Source: Actinomycetes bacterium (GTDB taxonomy: Bacteria > Actinomycetota > Actinomycetes > Actinomycetales > Cellulomonadaceae). Taken from it: 11,342 nucleotides of DNA. This document shows positions 5,860 to 11,342 of the stretch, piece by piece. The position numbers and the translations under genes were made by a program. The stretch is from positions 1 to 11,342 of the forward strand of contig JAEWCA010000167.1 of the NCBI GenBank assembly GCA_023390875.1. The letters are read 5' to 3'. Each line of letters begins with the position of its first letter. The stretch's first letter is position 1. The notes below the pieces were generated by a model. It made no database searches and was not told where the DNA came from. It saw only the letters and a list, made by a program, of their open reading frames with translations.

Positions 5860-7467
5860 GTGCACGCACTCCGCAAGGTCCTCACCGTCGCCGCCGCGGC
5901 CCTGGTCGCCGTCACCGGCTCGATCGTCGCCACCGACCAGGCCAGCGCCGCCGCCGGCTGCCGCGTCGACTACAAGGTGACCAACCAGTGGCAGAGCGGC
6001 TTCGGCGCGGACGTGCAGGTCACCAACCTGGGCGACCCCGTCACGAGCTGGGACCTGCGCTTCTCGTTCGCCGCGGGCCAGAGCGTCACGCAGCTCTGGA
6101 ACGGCTCCGTCACGCAGTCCGGCGCCACGGTGACGGTGCACAACGCCGGCTGGAACGGGACGCTCGCCACGAACGGCACGACCTCGTTCGGGTTCAACGG
6201 CTCCTACTCCGGGTCCAACCCGGCGCCGAGCGCGTTCATGCTCAACGGCGTGACGTGCACGGGCGCCCCGACCACCCCGACCAGCTCGCCGACGACCTCC
6301 CCGACGGCCACGCCCACCACGACACCGCGCCCGACCACGACCCCGACGCCCACACCGACCCCGACCACGGGCCCGATCACGGGCGACGCCGCCCAGCTCG
6401 TCGCCGGCATGGGCAAGGGCTGGAACCTCGGCAACCAGCTCGAGGCCAGCGTCAACGGCGTCCCCGGCGAGACGGCATGGGGCAACCCGGTCGTGACCGG
6501 GGCGCTCCTCGACCGGGTCAAGGCCGCCGGCTTCTCCACGATCCGCATCCCCGTCTCCTACCTCGGCAAGATCGGGTCCGCACCGGACTACACCGTCGAC
6601 CCCGCGTGGCTGAGCCGCATCCAGGAGGTCGTCGACCTGGCCTACGACCGGGGGCTGTACGTCGTCGTCAACATGCACGGCGACGGCTACAAGTCCGTCA
6701 GCGGCGCGTGGCTGATCTGCGACGCGTCGTCCCAGACCGCGATCAAGGACAAGTACCAGAAGGTCTGGCAGCAGGTGGCGTCGAAGTTCCAGGGCTACGG
6801 CGGACGCCTGGTGCTCGAGTCCATGAACGAGGAGTTCGACGGGCAGTACGGGAACCCGACGCAGCCGTGCTACTCCAACATCAACGCGTACAACCAGATC
6901 TTCGTCGACACGGTGCGCCGCACGGGCGGCAACAACACGTCGCGGTGGCTGCTCGTGCCCGGCTGGAACACCAACATCGACTACACCGCGGGGAGCTACG
7001 GGTTCGTCGTGCCGACCGACCAGTACCGGTCGGCGTCGATCCCGAGCACCCAGAAGCGGATCATGATCTCGGTGCACTACTACGACCCGTGGGACTTCAC
7101 CGGGACGGAGAGCGGCGCCGTCACGCAGTGGGGCCCGGCCGCGACCGACCCGTCGAAGCGGGCCACGTGGGGCCAGCAGGACTACCTGGACGCCCAGCTG
7201 AAGAAGATGCACGACACGTTCGCCGTCCAGGGGTACCCGGTGTTCGTCGGCGAGTACGGCTCGATCGACAAGACGGCCTTCGACGCGACGAACAACCGGT
7301 ACCGGGCCGACTACGCGCGCACGCTCGTCGCCACCGCGGCGAAGTACGGCGCGGCCACCGCCTACTGGGACAACGGGTTCAACGGCCAGTACGGGTTCGC
7401 GCTGTTCGACCGGCGCTCCGCGACCGTGACGCAGCAGGGGATCATCGACGCGATCATGGGTCGCTGA
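5860..7467 (+). CDS. Secreted CBM2-GH5 endoglucanase (cellulase)
   Basis: A 535-residue secreted endo-beta-1,4-glucanase. The signal peptide covers about residues 1-32, with cleavage near ASAAA. A CBM2 fills residues 34-133, bounded by C34 and C133, with the three cellulose-stacking tryptophans W44, W80 and W98; it closely resembles the CBM2a of Cellulomonas fimi Cex. A Thr/Pro/Ser linker (137-172) leads to a GH5 TIM barrel (about 176-533). Visible GH5 residues are R229 (IRIPV), H273 (VNMHG), the acid/base E324 in MNE, H406 (VHYYDPW), the nucleophile E465 in GEYG, and W503. The GTG start at 5860 is chosen because it sits just before the signal peptide and follows GAGAGGG. The gene ends at a strong terminator, and a LacI-type operator upstream suggests cellobiose-type induction. 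The GH5 subfamily was not determined. Confidence 0.95.
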   Translation: MHALRKVLTVAAAALVAVTGSIVATDQASAAAGCRVDYKVTNQWQSGFGADVQVTNLGDPVTSWDLRFSFAAGQSVTQLWNGSVTQSGATVTVHNAGWNGTLATNGTTSFGFNGSYSGSNPAPSAFMLNGVTCTGAPTTPTSSPTTSPTATPTTTPRPTTTPTPTPTPTTGPITGDAAQLVAGMGKGWNLGNQLEASVNGVPGETAWGNPVVTGALLDRVKAAGFSTIRIPVSYLGKIGSAPDYTVDPAWLSRIQEVVDLAYDRGLYVVVNMHGDGYKSVSGAWLICDASSQTAIKDKYQKVWQQVASKFQGYGGRLVLESMNEEFDGQYGNPTQPCYSNINAYNQIFVDTVRRTGGNNTSRWLLVPGWNTNIDYTAGSYGFVVPTDQYRSASIPSTQKRIMISVHYYDPWDFTGTESGAVTQWGPAATDPSKRATWGQQDYLDAQLKKMHDTFAVQGYPVFVGEYGSIDKTAFDATNNRYRADYARTLVATAAKYGAATAYWDNGFNGQYGFALFDRRSATVTQQGIIDAIMGR

Positions 7468-7471
7468 CCCG

Positions 7472-7512
7472 CCGGGCGGTCCGGGAGCTCGTGAGCCTCC
7501 CGGGCCGCCCGG
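7472..7512. terminator. Long hairpin terminator between convergent GH5 and cold-shock genes
   Basis: CCGGGCGG (7472-7479) and CCGGGAG (7481-7487) pair with CTCCCGG (7497-7503) and CCGCCCGG (7505-7512). One T/G position, a U-G wobble in plus-strand RNA, interrupts an otherwise perfect 16-pair stem around a 9-base loop. It begins five bases after the GH5 stop. Lying between convergent genes, it probably works in both directions. Confidence 0.8.
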
Positions 7513-7575
7513 GTCGACCGGCGCGCCGTCGCCGAAGGGCGGCAGGTCAGCACGCTCGACGGCGCCGACGCTCCG

Positions 7576-8511
7576 TCACAGCAGCTCGACGTCGTCCGCC
7601 TGCGGTCCTCGGTCGCTCTGCCGCACCCTGAAGCGGACCCGGTCGCCCTCGAGCAGCACCTCGTCACCGCGCACGACCGGCACGTGCACGAACAGGTCGG
7701 CGCCGCCCGCGTCCGGGGTGATGAAGCCGAACCCGCGGTCGGCGTCGTACCGCGCGACGACGCCCTCGCCCGCGCGTGCCGAGCTGCCGTGCCCCCGCGG
7801 GGCGCTCCGACCACGACCCGGGGCGGGCGCACCGCGCCGCGAGAAGCCGCCGACGAGGTCGACGTCGCGGGCCTGCGGGCCCTTCTCGCTCTCGATGACG
7901 TCGAACGTCACGCGGTCGCCCTCGACCAGCCCGTCCAGCCCCCGGGCCAGGGCCCGGACGTGGACGAAGACGTCCTCGCCGCCGGACTCGGGGGTCACGA
8001 ACCCGAAGCCCTTGTCCGCGTCGTACCAGGACACCGTGCCGTCCGCGCCGTCGGACGCGACCGCCGGTCCGGCGGCCTGGCCCGCGAGCGGCAGGACGTG
8101 GTCGGCCTGCGGTCCCTTCTCGCCGTCCACCACGAGGAACGCGACCCGCTGCCCCTCCGAGACCACGCCACCACCCACGATCGCGGAGCTGTGCACGAAG
8201 ATCTCGGCGCCGCCGCCGTCCGGGGTCACGAAGCCGTACCCCTTGCCCGGCTCGTACCAGGCGACGGTGCCCAGCACGCCCAGGGCGGCACCGGCGGCGT
8301 GGTCGCCCGTGACCCGGACGCGGCGCGCCTGCGGTCCACGGTCCCCCTGGCCGACCTCGAACTCGACCTCCTGGCCCTCGCGGAGCAGCCGCGGCCCGTC
8401 GTCGTCGACGATCTCCGACACGTGCACGAACAGGTCCTCGGCGTCGCCCTCGAGGGCGACGAAGCCGAAGCCCCGCTCGGCGTCGAACCAACGGACGGTT
8501 CCCTGGGGCAC
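7576..8511 (-). CDS. Protein with four tandem cold-shock domains
   Basis: A 311-residue nucleic-acid-binding protein made of four cold-shock (OB-fold) domains, whereas bacterial Csp proteins usually have one domain of about 70 residues. The domains lie near residues 3-67, 79-141, 157-219 and 248-311. Each has an RNP1 motif (RGFGFV 13-18, KGYGFV 90-95, KGFGFV 167-172, RGFGFI 259-264) and an RNP2 motif (LFVH 27-30, IFVH 104-107, VFVH 181-184, LFVH 273-276), and each ends in a G-P-Q-A signature. Domain four has Arg254 where the others have the surface Trp (W8, W85, W162). Domains three and four are joined by an Arg/Gly/Ser-rich linker (221-247), suggesting extra RNA contacts. The GTG start at 8511-8509 follows a GAGGAG site six bases upstream. 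Probably an RNA chaperone or translation factor. Confidence 0.9.
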   Translation of the reverse strand: MPQGTVRWFDAERGFGFVALEGDAEDLFVHVSEIVDDDGPRLLREGQEVEFEVGQGDRGPQARRVRVTGDHAAGAALGVLGTVAWYEPGKGYGFVTPDGGGAEIFVHSSAIVGGGVVSEGQRVAFLVVDGEKGPQADHVLPLAGQAAGPAVASDGADGTVSWYDADKGFGFVTPESGGEDVFVHVRALARGLDGLVEGDRVTFDVIESEKGPQARDVDLVGGFSRRGAPAPGRGRSAPRGHGSSARAGEGVVARYDADRGFGFITPDAGGADLFVHVPVVRGDEVLLEGDRVRFRVRQSDRGPQADDVELL

Positions 8512-8588
8512 GGCTGACTCCTCGCTCGACCGACGATGTGCTGCCACCAGTGTCCCCCGCGGTCGGGTGCGCGTCGTGACGCGGTCGT

Positions 8589-8602
8589 TAGGGTGACGCC
8601 CG
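8589..8602 (+). promoter_or_regulatory. -10 element for a probable leaderless transcript of the NIF3-like gene
   Basis: TAGGGT (8589-8594) fits the actinobacterial TANNNT -10 box and ends 7 bases before the GTG at 8602, placing the transcription start at or next to the start codon. No convincing -35 or Shine-Dalgarno sequence is seen. The spacing equals that at 9927-9940. Confidence 0.55.
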
Positions 8603-9438
8603 TGACGGTGACGGCGGGGCAGGTGGCGGGGCGGATCGCGGCGCACGTGGGGGTGCCGCCGCGGGCCACGACGGTCGACGGCTTCCTCGCCGGCGACCCG
8701 GACGCGCCGATCAGGGGGATCGCCGTGACGGTGATGGCGACGCTCGACGTGCTGCGCCGAGCCGCGGAGCGGGGTCTCGACCTCGTCGTCACGCACGAGC
8801 CGCTCTACTTCGACCACCACGGCGCGTCGGACGCGGTCCTCGCCGACGAGGCCGACCCGGTGTTCGCCGCGAAGTCGGCGTTCGTCGCCGAGCACGGGCT
8901 GGTGGTGCTGCACCAGCACGACGCGTGGCACGACCGGCAGCCCGACGGCATCCTCACCGGGACGGCACGGGCGCTCGGCTGGCTGGACGACGAGCGCGCG
9001 GGCGACCCGGGCGTCTACGACCTGCCGCGGACGACGCTCGGTGCGCTGGCCGAGCACGTCGGGGAGGCGCTGGGCGCGCGGGCGCTGCGCTACGTCGGCG
9101 ACCCCGACGCGGCGGTGTCCGTCGTCGCGCTGCAACCGGGGTTCCAGGGGTTCGGACGGAACCGGCGCGTGCTCGCGCGACCGGACGTGGACGTGCTCGT
9201 CGTCGGCGAGGGCCACGAGTGGGAGACCGGCGAGTACGCCGCCGACGCCGTCACCGCGGGCCTGTGCGCCGGTGTCGTCGTGGTCGGGCACGTGCCGTCG
9301 GAGCAGGAGGGCATGGCCGAGCTCGGTCGCTGGCTCGCGGAGCTCGTGCCGGAGGTCCCGGTCGAGCTGGTCGCCGCCGCCGACCCGTTCCGGACGGTCA
9401 CGCCGCCCGGTGCCGCTGCTCCCACTGCTCCCTGGTGA
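8602..9438 (+). CDS. NIF3-like dinuclear metal-centre protein
   Basis: A 278-residue protein of the NIF3/YbgI family, whose members form hexameric toroids with a two-metal site; the biochemical role is poorly defined, although some are labelled GTP cyclohydrolase I type 2. Likely metal ligands are H65 (VVTHEPLYF), the HQHDAWH cluster (H104, H106, D107), and H230 with E234 (GHVPSEQEG). The start is GTG at 8602, where a -10 box seven bases upstream suggests a leaderless message; GTG codons at 8593 and 8608 are alternatives. The family-like sequence ends near DPFRTV (residues 261-266). The final nine codons, from 9409, are unusually rich in T at the third position and fall in the segment that looks inverted. 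The present C-terminus (GAAAPTAPW) is therefore probably not ancestral. Confidence 0.85.
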   Translation: MTVTAGQVAGRIAAHVGVPPRATTVDGFLAGDPDAPIRGIAVTVMATLDVLRRAAERGLDLVVTHEPLYFDHHGASDAVLADEADPVFAAKSAFVAEHGLVVLHQHDAWHDRQPDGILTGTARALGWLDDERAGDPGVYDLPRTTLGALAEHVGEALGARALRYVGDPDAAVSVVALQPGFQGFGRNRRVLARPDVDVLVVGEGHEWETGEYAADAVTAGLCAGVVVVGHVPSEQEGMAELGRWLAELVPEVPVELVAAADPFRTVTPPGAAAPTAPW

Positions 9439-9496
9439 TCTCGTACCGGTAGCCGCCCAGCTCGGCGCCCTCGACCGCCAGCATGTCGTCGGGCGG
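9403..9496. other. Apparently inverted 94-bp segment flanked by 7-bp inverted repeats
   Basis: CCGCCCG (9403-9409) and CGGGCGG (9490-9496) are inverted copies flanking 80 bases. On the plus strand this segment has poor codon quality. On the minus strand it reads as 28 codons from an ATG at 9485-9483 to the stop at 9400-9398 ([20 protein letters not shown], then WEQRHRAA), all with G or C in third position. Flipping the segment gives one open frame from the NIF3-like gene through this stretch into AVDDYL, the first recognisable residues of the GNAT gene. An alternative is the truncated 3' end of a convergent minus-strand gene. Confidence 0.5.
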
Positions 9497-9874
9497 TCGA
9501 CGACTACCTCGCCTGCGACAGGTCGCCGGGCTGCACCCCAAGACCGCGCCGCAGGCGGAGGTCGCGCTGCGGGGAGCTGGTCGGTCTGCCATGTCACCGG
9601 TCCCGGCGGCGGCACGGTCGCCATGGGGCGCGTCGTCGGTGACGGCGGCTGGTACTTCGTCGTCGCCGACATGGTGACCGACCCCGGCCACCAGCGCCGG
9701 GGCGTCGGCCGCGCGGTCCTCGACCACCTCCTGGCTGACGTCCGCCGCCGCGCCCCCGGGGAGCCGTACGTGACGCTCGCCGCCGACGACGCCGGGCAGC
9801 GCCTGTACGAGCAGGCGGGGTTCCGCGCGTTCGGCGTCGGCCAGACGGGGATGCAGCTCGTGCTCACGCGCTGA
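9496..9874 (+). pseudogene. GNAT-family N-acetyltransferase, 5'-disrupted and frameshifted twice
   Basis: GNAT sequence is spread over three frames. VDDYL is read from 9496-9510. [20 protein letters not shown] is read in a second frame from 9510. [12 protein letters not shown] through the TGA at 9872-9874 is read in a third frame from 9575. Missing single bases, a C near 9510 and a G in the run at 9571-9574, explain both shifts. The last part contains motif A with the acetyl-CoA pyrophosphate loop QRRGVG, and the [20 protein letters not shown]-terminus typical of the family. No start codon with an RBS lies directly upstream; a plausible N-terminus ([10 protein letters not shown]) is present on the opposite strand in the segment 9403-9496. 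Substrate unknown. The gene cannot be read as one protein from this sequence. Confidence 0.75.
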
Positions 9875-9926
9875 GCCGCACGGCCAGGCCCCAGGACGTC
9901 GACCGGCGGACGTCGCGCGTCGCGGT

Positions 9927-9940
9927 TACCGTCGCGGGTA
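9927..9940 (+). promoter_or_regulatory. -10 element for a probable leaderless transcript of the SGNH hydrolase gene
   Basis: TACCGT (9927-9932) fits TANNNT and ends 7 bases before the ATG at 9940, the same geometry as at 8589-8602. No Shine-Dalgarno sequence precedes the ATG, which supports initiation on a leaderless mRNA. Confidence 0.55.
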
Positions 9941-10809
9941 TGAGGCGCCTGCTGCGGACGGCGAGGTCCGCTCTCCTCACGACGGTGGCCGCCGTCGGGC
10001 TCGTCGGCGGCGCTGCTGGACCTGCGACCTCGGCCGCGCCGGCGATCTCGCCTCCCTCGGCGGACGCAGCGCCGGCGGGCCGGGCGCCCCGCGTCGTGTA
10101 CGACGCGCTCGGCGACTCGTACGCGTCGGGGTACGGCGTGCCGCCCTACGCCGACTGCGGCCGCTCCCAGGGCGCGTACCCGGAGCTGCTCGACGGTCGC
10201 CACCGCCTGCGGCTCGACGACTTCGTCGCGTGCGCGGGCGCGACCACCACGTCGCTCGTCACGGGCGGCCAGCTCAGCGCCCTGGATACCGGGACCGACC
10301 TCGTGACGCTGACCGTCGGCGGCAACGACATCGGCTGGTCGACCGCCGTCACCGCCTGCCTCGGCGGCACGGACGTCCAGTGCGCGGGCGCGCTCGCGCT
10401 CGTCGACGGCCGCACGACGACCCAGCTGCCGGCCCTCCTCGACGCGCTGTACGCGCAGGTCGCCGCGGCGGCGCCGGACGCACGCGTCGTCGTGACCGGG
10501 TACCCGCACCTCTTCTCGCCCGAGTACGGCACGTACCTCGCGGCCTCCCCCGCCGAGCTCTCCGCCCTCAACGCGGCCGCGGACACGCTCGACACGGTGA
10601 TCGCCGCGGCGGCCGCCCGCGCCGGCTTCGAGTACGTCGACGTGCGCCGGCGGTTCGACGGCCACGGTGCGAACTCGCCGGACGCGTGGATCTTGGGACC
10701 CACCGACCCGGCGGCGTTCCACCCGACCGCCCAGGGGTACCGCGCCTACGCGGCCGCGGTGACCGCGGAGCTGGGTCCGCTCGGGCCGGGGTGCGGCGGC
10801 CGCCGGTAG
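9940..10809 (+). CDS. Secreted SGNH/GDSL-family esterase or lipase
   Basis: A 289-residue secreted serine hydrolase resembling the Streptomyces SGNH lipase/esterase group. A basic start and hydrophobic core (residues 1-36) form the signal peptide. Family blocks appear in order: ALGDSYASG with nucleophile S60 (block I), ACAGAT with G100 (block II), TVGGND with oxyanion N129 (block III), and [12 protein letters not shown] with the catalytic pair D256 and H261 (block V). Cysteines 73 and 98, and 140 and 148, are likely disulfides of the exported enzyme. The ATG at 9940 directly precedes the signal peptide and follows a leaderless-type promoter. It probably cleaves short-chain acyl esters outside the cell; a role in deacetylating plant polymers is possible but not shown. 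Its 3' end overlaps a convergent minus-strand frame. Confidence 0.92.
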   Translation: MRRLLRTARSALLTTVAAVGLVGGAAGPATSAAPAISPPSADAAPAGRAPRVVYDALGDSYASGYGVPPYADCGRSQGAYPELLDGRHRLRLDDFVACAGATTTSLVTGGQLSALDTGTDLVTLTVGGNDIGWSTAVTACLGGTDVQCAGALALVDGRTTTQLPALLDALYAQVAAAAPDARVVVTGYPHLFSPEYGTYLAASPAELSALNAAADTLDTVIAAAAARAGFEYVDVRRRFDGHGANSPDAWILGPTDPAAFHPTAQGYRAYAAAVTAELGPLGPGCGGRR

Positions 10810-11008
10810 GACGACGACCGCAGCCGCGCCACGCCGAGCACGAGCAGGCCGAGGTACCCGACCGAGTACACCGTCGAGCCGACCGCGGTCAGCGCGTCGT
10901 CGTCGAACCAGCCGGCGGGGACGAGCGTGACCGACCAGGCGACAGCCAGGGCTGCGAGCGAGCGACGCAGCCAGGCGGGTGCGACGTCGCCCGCCTGGCA
11001 GCGGTCAC
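10746..11008 (-). pseudogene. Small two-helix membrane protein, apparently frameshifted near its start
   Basis: A minus-strand frame with strongly GC-biased third positions encodes a protein-like sequence. [20 protein letters not shown] and VPAGWF form a first hydrophobic helix. A short acidic loop (DDD) and [20 protein letters not shown] form a second, followed by a basic tail ([14 protein letters not shown]) ending at the TAG at 10748-10746. This frame has no ATG, GTG or TTG start nearby. A GTG at 11008-11006 overlaps the response-regulator stop (GTGA) and gives MTAARRATS in a neighbouring frame; one missing base near 10981-10983 would join them into about 87 residues. It was probably translationally coupled to the response regulator. 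No family is recognised. The last 60 or so bases overlap the SGNH gene on the other strand. Confidence 0.5.
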
Positions 11009-11342
11009 GCCACGAGCCCTCGGCGGTACGCGTACACCACGGCCTGCACCCGGTCGCGCAGGTCGAGCTTGGTGAGGATGCGCGACACGTGGGTCTTGAC
11101 CGTCTCGTGGCTGATGACGAGCTCGGCGGCGATCTCCCCGTTCGACAGGCCCGCGGCGACGAGGCGCAGCACCTCGAGCTCGCGCGCCGTCAGGGCGTCG
11201 TCGTCGGTCGTGGCGCCCGGCGGGGCGATGCGGCTCGCGAACCGCCCGACGAGCTGCCGCGTCACCTCGGGCGCGAGCAGCGCGGCGCCGGAGGCGACGG
11301 TGCGGATGCCGTGCAGCAGCTGCGCCGGTGGGGCGTCCTTGA
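11005..11342 (-). CDS. LuxR/NarL-type response regulator, C-terminal part (gene continues beyond window)
   Basis: The readable 111 residues begin KDAPPAQLLHGIRTVASGAA, where the Lys matches the conserved lysine at the end of the receiver domain. The C-terminal LuxR/GerE DNA-binding domain follows: LTARELEVLRLVAAGLSNGE, then IAAELVISHETVKTHVSRIL as the helix-turn-helix, and TKLDLRDRVQAVVYAYRRGL at the end. The phosphoacceptor Asp lies outside the window. An internal start would give only 86 residues, but the frame is open to the window edge and the receiver sequence is continuous, so this is a 5'-truncated gene. Such regulators normally pair with a sensor histidine kinase, expected upstream beyond the window. 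The stop overlaps a GTG that probably starts a small membrane protein. Confidence 0.93.
   Translation of the reverse strand, partial: KDAPPAQLLHGIRTVASGAALLAPEVTRQLVGRFASRIAPPGATTDDDALTARELEVLRLVAAGLSNGEIAAELVISHETVKTHVSRILTKLDLRDRVQAVVYAYRRGLVA

Noticed and set aside
4458..7212. Long minus-strand frames opposite the monooxygenase and cellulase genes
   Set aside because: The products are Arg/Val/Asp-rich low-complexity shadows, while the plus-strand products have clear catalytic motifs.
7576..10722. A very long open frame on the minus strand (over 1000 codons)
   Set aside because: Only the last 311 codons (7576-8511) have recognisable domains and an RBS. The rest is Arg/Pro/Gly-rich shadow sequence opposite the NIF3-like, GNAT and SGNH genes, apart from a short stretch near 9403-9485 that is read in a different frame.
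1..11342. tRNA, rRNA, insertion sequences, phage genes or a toxin-antitoxin or defence system
   Set aside because: No transposase, integrase, cloverleaf-like or defence-gene signatures were seen on either strand.

Overview
The window is very GC-rich, and genuine reading frames use G or C almost exclusively at third codon positions. It encodes two secreted cellulose-active proteins with CBM2 domains and Pro-Thr linkers, a Streptomyces-type SGNH esterase, and genes that seem to be translated from leaderless mRNAs. All of this points to a cellulolytic actinobacterium, most likely Cellulomonas or a close relative. That placement is inferred from protein style, not from a marker gene.

Layout: (1) 1-1106, minus strand: the start of an unidentified gene and a LacI-family repressor. 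(2) 1318-2664: a secreted expansin-like protein fused to CBM2, divergent from the repressor, followed by a strong hairpin terminator. (3) 2779-3866: a DHFR/RibD-like reductase, convergent with a VOC-superfamily protein whose 3' end carries a 13-bp tandem repeat. (4) 3989-5753: a DUF3237-type gene broken by a 1-base frameshift, coupled by an ATGA overlap to a PhzS-like FAD monooxygenase. (5) 5860-7467: a secreted CBM2-GH5 cellulase. (6) 7576-8511, minus strand: an unusual protein with four tandem cold-shock domains. (7) 8602-9874: a NIF3-like metalloprotein and a broken GNAT acetyltransferase, separated by a 94-bp segment that looks inverted. (8) 9940-10809: a secreted SGNH/GDSL hydrolase. (9) 10746-11342, minus strand: a probable frameshifted small membrane protein downstream of a LuxR/NarL-type response regulator that runs off the window.

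How the genes may work together: the expansin loosens cellulose and the GH5 enzyme cuts it; both proteins carry a complete CBM2. A LacI-like operator core (AA-N-CG-N-TT) lies in the lacI/expansin intergenic region and again just upstream of the GH5 gene. The local LacI regulator may therefore control both, as CelR-type regulators do in cellulolytic actinobacteria. The remaining genes look like ordinary accessory or housekeeping functions.

Several genes (DUF3237, GNAT twice, the small membrane protein) appear to lack a single base. This is either local gene decay or residual sequencing error, and it should be settled before any of them is called a true pseudogene.
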